The notes beneath the pieces were generated by a model. That model was not told the origin of the DNA and made no database searches. It saw only the letters and a program-made list of their open reading frames with translations. Below are positions 1 to 7,105 of a stretch of 20,458 nucleotides of DNA, in pieces (the stretch's first letter is position 1; each line of letters starts with the position of its first letter). The stretch covers positions 1-20,458 of the forward strand of contig CAJGCM010000025.1 of the NCBI GenBank assembly GCA_904501765.1, given 5' to 3'. Origin of the DNA: an uncultured Clostridia bacterium. GTDB lineage: Bacteria > Bacillota > Clostridia > Oscillospirales > CAG-272. The position numbers were made by a program, and so were the translations under genes.

Positions 1-1164
1 GTCGTGGAATATATCAGTTTTAAAGGACCGCATAAATTCGTCAGGATCCCTTGTATTTTCATCAGACTCAAGCAACTGAGCTATCCAGCGTAGCTTCTCG
101 TCGATATTAGCGCCTGAGGTGCTTCCTGTTTTGTATTTCCAATGCGCCGCAAGACCAAACTCCGCCTCTGCGTGCATTTGTTTGGTTCTTATCTGAACCT
201 CAAAGGGTGTTCCGTTATGACCGATAACCGTTGTGTGTAAGGAACGGTAAAGGTTAGGCTTTGGGGTTGATATATAATCCTTAAATCTTCCTGGTACGGA
301 TTTGAACATCTCGTGCACAAGCCCCAGAGCAGTATAACACTCAAGCTCCGTATCAACGATTACTCTTACTGCGTAAAAGTCGTATATTTCGTCAAAGGCT
401 TTGTTATAGGTATACATTTTGCGGTAAAGGCTATACACTGACTTAATACGACTCTCAAGCTCGAAGTTAATATTGTTTTCGCTGAGCTTTTCGTGCAGGG
501 CAGCCTTTGCATCCTTGAGGAAATCACGATTCTGACCGTATTTTTTGTCAATCTCTGCCTCCACCTCGGCATATCCCACGGCATCAAGATAAAACAAGCT
601 TAAATTTTCAAGCTCATGCTTTATCCTTTGCATACCGAGGCGATGCGCCAAGGGGGCGTAAATATACATAGTTTCAAGCGCTGTTGACCTTTGCTTTTCC
701 TCTTTTTTTGCAGAAAGAGTCCTCATATTATGAAGCCTGTCGCAAAGCTTTATGAAGATAACCCTGATATCCTTGTTCATTGCAAGAAGCATTTTACGGA
801 TATTTTCTATATGCGCTTCTTCCTTGTCCGCCACCTGCACCTGAATGATTTTAGTTAAGCCGTCAACGAGCATGGATACCTCTTTGCCAAAGAGTTTTGA
901 CAAAGAGTCAAGATCGGTTTTATCGGCACAATCCTCTACGGTATCGTGAAGCAACGCCGCACAGATTGAATCAGTATCAAGCCCAAGCTCTGCAACGATT
1001 GCAGCGACAGCCACCGGGTGACATATATAAGGCTCGCCACTTAATCTGAACTGCCCCTCATGCATCTTTTCTGCATAAAGATAAGCTTTTTCTATTTTCT
1101 CGTAGTCGTAATTTCTATCATTGCTTTCAATTACGTCAAGCAGCGGTTTCATTAATTCTTTCAT
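1..1164 (-). CDS. rel: Bifunctional (p)ppGpp synthase/hydrolase, RelA/SpoT family (C-terminal part missing)
   Basis: Makes and degrades the stringent-response alarmone (p)ppGpp in the cytoplasm. The frame is open for 388 codons from ATG at 1164 to the window edge, which removes the TGS/ACT regulatory half (full-length relatives are about 730-750 residues). The HD hydrolase domain shows H49, H73-D74 with E77-D78, and D142 in LCDRLHNMR. The synthetase domain shows RIKSVYSLYRKM (239-250), EIYDFYAVRVI (259-269), RFKDYISTPK (293-302), YRSLHTTV (306-313), EVQIRT (322-327) and AEFGLAAHWKYK (334-345). RFKD rather than ExDD is the signature of the bifunctional class, and the intact HD residues agree. 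An in-frame TAA lies three codons upstream, so 1164 is the first possible ATG; no good Shine-Dalgarno precedes it, and ATG at 1152 is an alternative. It lies 39 bp after recJ on the same strand. B. subtilis has apt between these two genes; here it is absent. Confidence 0.97.
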   Translation of the reverse strand, partial: MKELMKPLLDVIESNDRNYDYEKIEKAYLYAEKMHEGQFRLSGEPYICHPVAVAAIVAELGLDTDSICAALLHDTVEDCADKTDLDSLSKLFGKEVSMLVDGLTKIIQVQVADKEEAHIENIRKMLLAMNKDIRVIFIKLCDRLHNMRTLSAKKEEKQRSTALETMYIYAPLAHRLGMQRIKHELENLSLFYLDAVGYAEVEAEIDKKYGQNRDFLKDAKAALHEKLSENNINFELESRIKSVYSLYRKMYTYNKAFDEIYDFYAVRVIVDTELECYTALGLVHEMFKSVPGRFKDYISTPKPNLYRSLHTTVIGHNGTPFEVQIRTKQMHAEAEFGLAAHWKYKTGSTSGANIDEKLRWIAQLLESDENTRDPDEFMRSFKTDIFHD

Positions 1165-1186
1165 AAAAAATTACCATTTGCCAGTC

Positions 1187-1210
1187 ATATTTCAAATTAT
1201 ATTTCAAATT
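1187..1210. repeat. Perfect 12-bp tandem duplication between recJ and rel
   Basis: ATATTTCAAATT occurs twice without a gap (1187-1198 and 1199-1210). The second copy contains the recJ stop codon (TGA on the minus strand, 1204-1206). It fills most of the short recJ-rel gap. It is probably a recent slippage product; no function is evident. Confidence 0.85.
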
Positions 1211-3396
1211 TTCATTTGAGAACGCAGACGTTTTAAAAGATGCGATTTTTCAAGCTCGGCTTTGCTTGTTTTGTAATACATACGGAAGCGGTACAAATCT
1301 TCCCCTACCTCTTCTATTCCGATAATATTCAATTCCTGCATTACCTTGATTATCACTTTGAGTTTTACGTATCCTATCTCGCAGCCTTCGTGAGAAAGGG
1401 AAATCTTATGTAAAATATCCCTTATCGAAAGTTCCGATACACCACTGCGTAACGCTGCTATTATAAGTCTGTATACGTATGCGAAATCCTCTCTTATAGG
1501 AAGAATATTTTCTGCGGGAGAAAATTTATCCCCACCCCATACTTTAGCGAATTTTTCCTGCTCGGAGTCATATACAGAGCGCTGAGTATTAGCCTCCTTA
1601 ACGTCACGGATTATGAGCTGAACGCTCTTTCTGCCGCCCCATTCGTTTATATCTATGTTAAACAGTACGTCGACAGTATCTCCAACATATAAACCAAGAG
1701 ATGAAGGGGATGCCGAAAAATACATAGCCGACACAAGACTTTTTCCGGAAGAAAATACAAATCTTGTATGCTTACCATCGCTGACAGACGTCATTTCCGC
1801 TATGGAAACAGAACGTGAAACAAAATTGGGAACGGGGTTTGATACTCCGTAAGGCTCAAGAATTCTGAGCTCCTCGGCTAATTCAAAATTAACCTCTGTA
1901 ATATCTATTTCAACATCCGCCTCCACTGTGGGAATCACGCCTTCGCTACCCAAGGCATTATCAGCGTATTCATTGATTTTCTTTCGGAAGGCGTCAAGGT
2001 TTCCTCGGGTTACGGAAAGCCCTGCCGCAAGCTCGTGCCCTCCGAACTTTATCAGCTCGTCGTTACAATGACACAGAGCATCGACGAGATTCAAACCCTT
2101 TACACTTCTTCCCGAGCCTTTTCCTACGTCATCTGCTGATGCCTCATTCCCCATATTCCCTTCGAAGGAAACAAGTATAGATGGCTTGCCATACTTTTCC
2201 GTTATTCTTGAGGAAACAATTCCTATTACTCCGTGATGCCAGTTATCGGCATCAAGGACTATTACAGGCATATCGGCGAATCCACTCTCTTCAATTTTCC
2301 TGTAAGCGTCCTTCATAATTTTGTTTTCTTCTGCCTGACGCTCACGGTTTGCTTCGCACAGCCCCTCTGCTATTGAGAGGGCTTTGCCGTAATCATTTGC
2401 CAAAAACAGCTCCACGGCAACGGAGGCGCTTCTGATTCTGCCTGCCGCATTTATACGAGGCGCCAGTGTATATCCAACGTATGCAGAGGTAATTTTCGTC
2501 TGCCTCTTCCTTGCGCTCTGCCGCTGAGCATCGCTTCGACCAGAGGAAGCCTCCATTAACGCCTGAAGACCAAGACGGGGGGATTTCTCTATCATTTTCA
2601 GCCCATAGCTTACGATAAGACGGTTTTCCTCTTTAATCGGCATAACGTCGGCAATAGTTCCGATAGCCACAAGGTCGGCATATTCTGAGAAAATTTTAAG
2701 AGCGGCTTCCCGGCTGCTTTTACCGCATATTTTCTCTTCATACGCAGATATAACCTTAAATACAACTCCAACTCCCGCAAGGTCCTTGAAGCGCGACTGA
2801 CAATCGCTCCTGTGGGGATTAACCACAGCGCACGCCAGCGGCAACTCCTGCCTACATTCGTGGTGATCGGTAATGACGAAATCCACACCGCACTCACGGG
2901 CGAACTCTACCTCTTCGTTTGCGGTAATTCCGGTATCAACGGTAATAATAAGAGACGTTCCGTTCTCTTTAAGCTGGGATATAGCGGCGTTTGAAACTCC
3001 ATATCCGTCACCTGCTCTATTAGGGATATAGTAATCGATATCGGCCCCTTTTGATTTGAGGTACAGGTAAAGGGTGCAAACAGCCGTAACTCCGTCTACG
3101 TCGTAATCCCCGTAAACGGTGATTTTTTCACCGCTGTTAACTGCGGTGGCGATTCTTTCAATCGCCTTTTCCATATCACGGATTCCAAAGGGGCTTGTCA
3201 GCACCTCGGTTTCCATATACAGGAATGATTTTGCCAACGCAGAGGTGGTGTATCCACGCTGGTAAAGAAGCTTAGCTAAAACAAGGCTTACCCCAAGGTC
3301 CGACGCAATTTTTTCTACTGCATGAAGATTCTCGGGATTTTCTTTGAAATTAATTAACCACTTCTTCTCCTTAACTTTGATTTTTGTCTGATTCAT
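1204..3396 (-). CDS. recJ: Single-stranded-DNA-specific 5'-3' exonuclease RecJ
   Basis: DHH-family nuclease that degrades single-stranded DNA 5' to 3' in recombination, mismatch and replication-fork repair. The 730 residues carry the DHH phosphoesterase motifs in order: DYDVDG (97-102), DTG (154-156), DHH (177-179), then LAGVGVVFK, AIGTIADVMP, APRINAAGR, NWHHGVIGIVSSR, and the DHHA1 motif FGGHELAAG. The metal-binding Asp and His residues are present. It is longer than E. coli RecJ (about 577) and closer to the Gram-positive form (about 786), with a C-terminal extension after the OB-like domain. ATG at 3396 follows an in-frame TAA directly and starts just before the usual KW motif (K12-W13). 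No recognisable Shine-Dalgarno precedes it. It sits in a same-strand series, 80 bp after the flavoprotein gene and 39 bp before rel. Confidence 0.97.
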   Translation of the reverse strand: MNQTKIKVKEKKWLINFKENPENLHAVEKIASDLGVSLVLAKLLYQRGYTTSALAKSFLYMETEVLTSPFGIRDMEKAIERIATAVNSGEKITVYGDYDVDGVTAVCTLYLYLKSKGADIDYYIPNRAGDGYGVSNAAISQLKENGTSLIITVDTGITANEEVEFARECGVDFVITDHHECRQELPLACAVVNPHRSDCQSRFKDLAGVGVVFKVISAYEEKICGKSSREAALKIFSEYADLVAIGTIADVMPIKEENRLIVSYGLKMIEKSPRLGLQALMEASSGRSDAQRQSARKRQTKITSAYVGYTLAPRINAAGRIRSASVAVELFLANDYGKALSIAEGLCEANRERQAEENKIMKDAYRKIEESGFADMPVIVLDADNWHHGVIGIVSSRITEKYGKPSILVSFEGNMGNEASADDVGKGSGRSVKGLNLVDALCHCNDELIKFGGHELAAGLSVTRGNLDAFRKKINEYADNALGSEGVIPTVEADVEIDITEVNFELAEELRILEPYGVSNPVPNFVSRSVSIAEMTSVSDGKHTRFVFSSGKSLVSAMYFSASPSSLGLYVGDTVDVLFNIDINEWGGRKSVQLIIRDVKEANTQRSVYDSEQEKFAKVWGGDKFSPAENILPIREDFAYVYRLIIAALRSGVSELSIRDILHKISLSHEGCEIGYVKLKVIIKVMQELNIIGIEEVGEDLYRFRMYYKTSKAELEKSHLLKRLRSQMKI

Positions 3397-3410
3397 TTAT
3401 TTTAACCGTA

Positions 3411-3478
3411 AGTCGGGCAATAATGCCCACCTTCCATTTTATTAACAACTTAAGAGCCGGTCTTGATTTCACCCGACT
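3411..3478 (-). other. Competing inverted repeats in the leader between the flavoprotein gene and recJ
   Basis: Two stems share bases. AGTCGGG (3411-3417) pairs with CCCGACT (3472-3478), a 7-bp long-range stem that includes the upstream gene's stop codon. GGGCA (3415-3419) pairs with TGCCC (3424-3428), a 5-bp stem with a 4-nt loop. They cannot form together because both use 3415-3417. No T run follows on the minus strand, so this is not a standard terminator. It may influence recJ translation or be chance. Confidence 0.35.
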
Positions 3479-5096
3479 AATCATTTTTGAGAGGCTTATA
3501 TCTTTCAATTAAGGCTATTGCTGTTTTAACGCCGTCAATAGCGGCGCTGCTTATACCTCCCGCATAGCCTGCGCCTTCACCTGCGGGATACAAGTTATCA
3601 AAACCTAAAGCCAAACGGCTTGTATTATCCCTGATTATTCTAATGGGAGCGCTGGTTCTTGTTTCAGCGCCTGTAAGTACAGCTTCACCATCGGCAAAGC
3701 AACTAATTTTTTTATTAAACTCGGGAATTGCGTTTTTTATCGAGTCACACACGAAGGATGGTAGATAGTCGTAAGGAGATGCAATCTTTACTCCTTCACC
3801 GCCCATATACGTAGGAATTATTTTGCTCGGTTCGCGGGTAAGCTTGTCCTCCATAAAATCCGATAAAAGAATTATGGGCGCAGAGTAGTTTTCTCCCGCC
3901 GCAGAAAATGCCGCTCTTTCGATTTTTCTCTGAAATTCAATAGCGGCCTCCGGAGTTGCACCGTAATCCTCCTTGAACACAGAGCAAACTACCGCACTGT
4001 TTGAGTTAACACCGTTTCGGCTCCTTTGGCTCATACCGTTTACCACGACACCGCCATCCTCGCTGGTAGCGGTTACTACCTCGCCGCCCGGGCACATACA
4101 GAAGGTATAGACGCCTCTTTGCTTTGTGTTGTATGACAGATTATACTCTCCGTGTCCAAGCGCACTATGCCCTGCAAAATCACCGTACATGGCTCTGTCT
4201 ATATCCGCGCATAAATGCTCAATTCGCATTCCTACAGAAAAATTCTTAGCCTCAATGCAAACACCTGAGGTCATAAGCTCACAATAGGTGTCACGGGCGC
4301 TGTGTCCCAACGCAAGTATTACGGCTCCCGTATCGATATCTCCCTCAGAGGTGCTTACCTTTTGTATTTTTCCGTGGGTAAGTTTATTTCCTATAAACCG
4401 TGTGTGATATCTGATTTCACCGCCAAGAGCCGTTATTCGTTCAATCATTTTTTCCACAACAACGCAAAGAATATCTGTACCGATATGCGGCTTGGCTTGG
4501 TATAAAATATCCTCCGGCGCCCCAAACTCAACAAAACGCTTTAGCACATATGAGGTTAAGGCGTCGTTCGTGCGAGTAACGAGCTTTCCGTCTGAAAAGG
4601 TTCCCGCACCTCCTGCGCCAAACTGGATGTTTGTGTTTACATTAAGCTTTCTTGTTTTACGAAAATCGTCTATTGCCGAAATTCGCTCACGAACACTCCC
4701 GCCGCGCTCAAGTATGATTGGCATATATCCACGCTCAGCAAGAAGAAGCGCAGCGAAAAGCCCACAGGGCCCCGAGCCTACCACTATCGGTCTTGAAGAA
4801 AGCTCGTCAGAGCCGTGGTGAGGGACCGGCATAACAGCCGAATCAAAGGTTGCGTCCATATCAGCCAAGGCACTTTTCGATATTTGCGGGAATTCACCTT
4901 CAACCGCTACTGAATATACGAAAAATATATTTCCCCGACGGCGAGCATCGACGCTTTTTCTATAAATTCTGAATACGGGATTCGCAGGATATGCGGAATA
5001 CTTTTTCAATCTCTTTATTGAAACGGAAAACGCCTCTTGAATAGAGGCGTTAATCGGCAATTTGATATTATTTAAAATCAATATGCTGGCGCTCAA
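3477..5096 (-). CDS. FAD-dependent dehydrogenase, COG2509 family
   Basis: A cytoplasmic flavoprotein family that is widespread in Firmicutes; I know of no established substrate. It has 539 residues, the usual family length. The N-terminal ~95 residues form the family-specific lead-in (NNIKLPI at 9-15, KSVDARRRGNIFFVYSV at 47-63). Then come the dinucleotide-binding motif VVGSGPCGLFAA (105-116) ending in the ribose-binding E130, the family block FGAGGAGTFSDGKLVTR (159-175), and a C-terminal FAD closure, PAGEGAGYAGGISSAAIDG. The start is TTG at 5096: GGAGG lies 8 nt upstream, an in-frame TGA directly precedes it, and the N-terminus matches the family there. It lies downstream of cdaA and a small membrane protein and upstream of recJ, all on one strand. 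As I recall, this family is a frequent neighbour of the cdaA-cdaR-glmM cluster in Clostridia; glmM is not here. Confidence 0.9.
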   Translation of the reverse strand: MSASILILNNIKLPINASIQEAFSVSIKRLKKYSAYPANPVFRIYRKSVDARRRGNIFFVYSVAVEGEFPQISKSALADMDATFDSAVMPVPHHGSDELSSRPIVVGSGPCGLFAALLLAERGYMPIILERGGSVRERISAIDDFRKTRKLNVNTNIQFGAGGAGTFSDGKLVTRTNDALTSYVLKRFVEFGAPEDILYQAKPHIGTDILCVVVEKMIERITALGGEIRYHTRFIGNKLTHGKIQKVSTSEGDIDTGAVILALGHSARDTYCELMTSGVCIEAKNFSVGMRIEHLCADIDRAMYGDFAGHSALGHGEYNLSYNTKQRGVYTFCMCPGGEVVTATSEDGGVVVNGMSQRSRNGVNSNSAVVCSVFKEDYGATPEAAIEFQRKIERAAFSAAGENYSAPIILLSDFMEDKLTREPSKIIPTYMGGEGVKIASPYDYLPSFVCDSIKNAIPEFNKKISCFADGEAVLTGAETRTSAPIRIIRDNTSRLALGFDNLYPAGEGAGYAGGISSAAIDGVKTAIALIERYKPLKND

Positions 5097-5111
5097 TCAA
5101 TTTTCCTCCAT
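5097..5111 (-). promoter_or_regulatory. Ribosome binding site deciding a TTG start, inside an in-frame 4-codon ORF
   Basis: The minus strand reads ATG GAG GAA AAT TGA and then directly TTG, the start of the flavoprotein gene. GGAGG, 8 nt before the TTG, lies within these codons. The mini-ORF has its own GGAG about 8 nt upstream. The family's N-terminal motif begins after the TTG, so the TTG is taken as the true start; the mini-ORF may give termination-reinitiation or be chance. Confidence 0.6.
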
Positions 5112-5147
5112 CGGGATAACTCCGGTACGCCTAATGCAGATAATTGC

Positions 5148-5315
5148 TTATAAAAGCTCATAATATGAGGCACTATGCTCGACAGAGACCGAAGAATCTT
5201 CGGCTTCTTCAAGAGAATCTATCTTAACGTAGAGCCACACCGCAAAGGCGCAAAGTAAGCACAAAATAAACGAAAGATACGTGCTTATTTTTATTCCAAA
5301 TATTTTTTTGTCCAT
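5148..5315 (-). CDS. Small single-pass membrane protein in the cdaR position (possible minimal CdaR/YbbR anchor)
   Basis: A 55-codon ORF. ATG at 5315 is preceded by GGAG with 7-nt spacing, and TAA is at 5148-5150. The protein begins MDKKIFGIKISTYL, then has one hydrophobic span at about residues 11-30 ending in AVWLYVK, then an acidic, Ser-rich tail with SLEEAEDSSVSVEH. It starts 38 bp after cdaA and stops 51 bp before the flavoprotein gene, so it fills the place where Firmicutes encode CdaR (YbbR), the membrane regulator of CdaA. YbbR-domain proteins start with a similar short anchor ending in a WLYV-like motif, but all extracytoplasmic YbbR repeats are absent. The good ribosome site, lack of internal stops and operon position support a real gene. 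Its identity as a reduced CdaR is inference; it could be an unrelated micropeptide or a conserved clostridial family unknown to me. Confidence 0.75.
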   Translation of the reverse strand: MDKKIFGIKISTYLSFILCLLCAFAVWLYVKIDSLEEAEDSSVSVEHSASYYELL

Positions 5316-5353
5316 ATTACATCTCCATAATTAACTTATGCCGAATGTACCGT

Positions 5354-6199
5354 TTACTTTGAGTTTTTGAGAAGCTTAGCACGCAGAAGCGCTCGTAAGC
5401 TTTCGTGGGTATAGTTTCTCGTAAGTTCGCAATCGTGGGCAACGGAAATAACACCCGTTTCCTCTGAGATAACTATTATAACCGCATCACTGGTTTCGCT
5501 CATACCGAGCGCAGCTCTGTGACGTGTACCGAGGTCGGCATCGATATCCTGCCTCCGAGTGAGCGGCAGAAGGCAGCCTGCAGCAACTATTTCGGCATCT
5601 CTTATGATAACCGCACCGTCGTGCAATGGCGCTTTATTGAAGAACAGGTTTCTCAAAAGGAAGGAATTAACATCCGCATTTATCGTTATACCCGTCTGTA
5701 CTATCTCTTCGAGCTTGGTGGTCCTTTCAATCACAATAAGAGCACCCGTCTTGGTAAGAGCAAGGTTGGTCGCTGCTGTGCATATCTGGTCTATGGCAGT
5801 AGAAAAAATCTGATGCTTTTTCTTCTGGTCACCAAAGGAAAGCAAACCATTAAGAGATTTTGACCCGATTCTTTCAAGAGCATCCCTGATATCCGGCTGG
5901 AACAGGATAATCAAGGCAAGAGCTCCAAACTGGAATATGCCGGAAAATACAACGTAAGTCCCCTTCAGTCCCAGTACAAGCGAGGCAAACCACACGAGCA
6001 GACAAACACCAATACCTACAAGAAGGGCGCCTGCCTTGCGGCTTTTCAAAAAGCTGAATGCCAAAACAAAAACTGCGGTAAGGACTACTATATCAATAAC
6101 GTCAAAAACGGAAAAATCTCTGAATGCTGCGCCTATGTCAGACGAAAACTTGTCAAAGAAATTACCGCCCCGAGTAGCGGAATCAAGCAAGAAATTCAT
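5354..6199 (-). CDS. cdaA: Membrane-bound diadenylate cyclase CdaA
   Basis: Condenses two ATP into c-di-AMP, the second messenger that controls potassium and osmolyte uptake and cell-wall homeostasis in Gram-positives. It has 281 residues: three membrane spans at about 34-52, 57-76 and 82-101, a linker, then the DAC domain with catalytic DGA (194-196, in LHDGAVIIRD) and the RHR motif in GTRHRAALG (224-232). Length and layout are typical of CdaA (about 270-280). ATG at 6199 has GAGGTG 4 nt upstream. It leads the minus-strand operon behind the promoter at 6269-6297. In other Firmicutes cdaA is followed by cdaR and glmM; here a 55-residue membrane protein and a flavoprotein gene follow. The N-terminal ~30 residues are longer than in many homologues. 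Confidence 0.97.
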   Translation of the reverse strand: MNFLLDSATRGGNFFDKFSSDIGAAFRDFSVFDVIDIVVLTAVFVLAFSFLKSRKAGALLVGIGVCLLVWFASLVLGLKGTYVVFSGIFQFGALALIILFQPDIRDALERIGSKSLNGLLSFGDQKKKHQIFSTAIDQICTAATNLALTKTGALIVIERTTKLEEIVQTGITINADVNSFLLRNLFFNKAPLHDGAVIIRDAEIVAAGCLLPLTRRQDIDADLGTRHRAALGMSETSDAVIIVISEETGVISVAHDCELTRNYTHESLRALLRAKLLKNSK

Positions 6200-6231
6200 T
6201 TTTCACCTCATAAATGAGCAAATATAGATAT

Positions 6232-6246
6232 CACGCCGAGGGCGTG
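6232..6246 (-). other. Short GC hairpin in the cdaA 5' leader
   Basis: CACGCC (6232-6237) and GGCGTG (6241-6246) form a perfect 6-bp stem with a 3-nt loop, in otherwise AT-rich leader DNA. It lies 33 nt upstream of the cdaA ATG and downstream of the promoter. No T run follows, so it is not a terminator. It could stabilise the mRNA or bind a protein. Confidence 0.45.
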
Positions 6247-6268
6247 TAATAATTTATAATATACATAC

Positions 6269-6297
6269 AGTATAGCACAACACCGCCTAAATTGCAA
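6269..6297 (-). promoter_or_regulatory. Sigma-A-type promoter for the cdaA-to-rel operon
   Basis: On the minus strand: -35 TTGCAA (6292-6297), 17-nt spacer, -10 TATACT (6269-6274). The leader to the cdaA ATG is about 60 nt. It is oriented opposite to the crp-like promoter, and the two -35 boxes are about 80 bp apart. Confidence 0.75.
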
Positions 6298-6374
6298 GTT
6301 TTTTCATACAATATTTTTGCCAAAATTCGACACGGTGCTTTTGTTTATTTTCCACAATTATTTTTTTGCAAGTT
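6292..6374. repeat. Pair of 9-bp direct repeats in the divergent intergenic region
   Basis: TTGCAAGTT occurs at 6292-6300 and 6366-6374, about seven helical turns apart. The first copy overlaps the cdaA -35 box. The second lies 4 bp upstream of the crp-like gene's -35 box. The positions suit a factor coordinating the two divergent promoters, but two copies of an AT-rich 9-mer could also be chance. Confidence 0.4.
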
Positions 6375-6377
6375 CTA

Positions 6378-6406
6378 TTGACATTTCTTAGAAAAAGATG
6401 TATAAT
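6378..6406 (+). promoter_or_regulatory. Consensus sigma-A promoter for the Crp-like/ABC transporter operon
   Basis: Perfect -35 TTGACA (6378-6383), 17-nt spacer, perfect -10 TATAAT (6401-6406). The ATG is at 6440, so the leader is only about 25-30 nt. Such a strong unassisted promoter suggests control by repression. Confidence 0.9.
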
Positions 6407-6426
6407 AGTGTCCCAAATGATACACT
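6407..6426. promoter_or_regulatory. Candidate operator over the transcription start (AGTGT-N10-ACACT)
   Basis: AGTGT (6407-6411) and ACACT (6422-6426) are perfect inverted half sites separated by 10 bp, directly after the -10 box. The TGT-N10-ACA core has the geometry expected for a Crp/Fnr-type dimer, and the first gene encodes such a regulator. A site here would repress. This is inference from position and symmetry. Confidence 0.45.
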
Positions 6427-6439
6427 TTGGAGTTAAAAT

Positions 6440-7105
6440 ATGAAATTAAACAAGCATCTGTCTAATTTGTTCATCTTTAAAAACCTTGACACGGTATCCA
6501 TCAAGAATATATGTGACACCCTTACCTTGCAGGAAAAGAAATATGAAAAAAGCGCAGTTATTCTTGAGAAAGATACGGAAGAGCGAAAAATCGGCTTTGT
6601 TTTATGTGGCGAATGCGAGGTGCAGAGAATCCGTTCGGGAGAAGAAATAATCAGCCTTAACCGACTTGGAGCTTACGACTCCTTCGGTATTCTGACGGTT
6701 TTCTCCGAGAAGGAGCATTTTCCCACCAGAATTATCGCAACCAAACGCACCACCGTGCTTTTCATATCCGAGAGCGAGATAAAGCTACTCGTGGAAAAAT
6801 ACCCTGCCGTTTCTTATAATATTATTGAATTCCTTGCTAAAAAGGTTTCGTTTCTCAATAAAAAAATCGCCACCTTCTCTGCCAAAAGCGTTGAAGAAAA
6901 GCTTGCGCTATATCTTTCCGGTTGTAAAGAAAAATATGGAAAAGATATTCCATTCTGCGGAACAAGAGTTGCATCCACCCTTGGAGTTGGGCGGGCATCT
7001 CTTTACAGAGCGCTTGAGGCTTTTCAGAGCGAAGGCATAATTTCAGTTGATAACAAAAAAATTTATATAACAACCCCTGAAGGGCTTGAAAGGAAACTAA
7101 AATGA
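6440..7105 (+). CDS. Crp/Fnr-family transcriptional regulator
   Basis: A 221-residue DNA-binding regulator. Residues ~15-115 form a cyclic-nucleotide-binding-like beta-roll (IGFVLCGECEVQR at 51-63; LGAYDSFGIL at 76-85). Residues ~125-150 are the dimer helix. Residues ~150-215 form a Crp-type winged helix with recognition segment GVGRASLYRALEAF (182-195). The position of the Glu that binds cAMP ribose in E. coli CRP (FGE) is here FGI, so classical cAMP binding is unlikely. There is no N-terminal Cys cluster of the FNR type. The effector is therefore unknown. ATG at 6440 has GGAG 7 nt upstream. Its end overlaps the lipoprotein gene by 4 bp (ATGA), so it is co-transcribed with the transporter it probably controls. 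Confidence 0.9.
   Translation: MKLNKHLSNLFIFKNLDTVSIKNICDTLTLQEKKYEKSAVILEKDTEERKIGFVLCGECEVQRIRSGEEIISLNRLGAYDSFGILTVFSEKEHFPTRIIATKRTTVLFISESEIKLLVEKYPAVSYNIIEFLAKKVSFLNKKIATFSAKSVEEKLALYLSGCKEKYGKDIPFCGTRVASTLGVGRASLYRALEAFQSEGIISVDNKKIYITTPEGLERKLK

Noticed and set aside
3402..3437. 11-codon ORF before recJ as a gene
   Set aside because: No Shine-Dalgarno and no recognisable leader-peptide codon run. It is kept only as part of a leader-structure observation.
6200..6439. A c-di-AMP or other riboswitch in the cdaA leader
   Set aside because: The leader from the promoter to the ATG is only about 60 nt and holds one 6-bp hairpin, too little for a known riboswitch fold.
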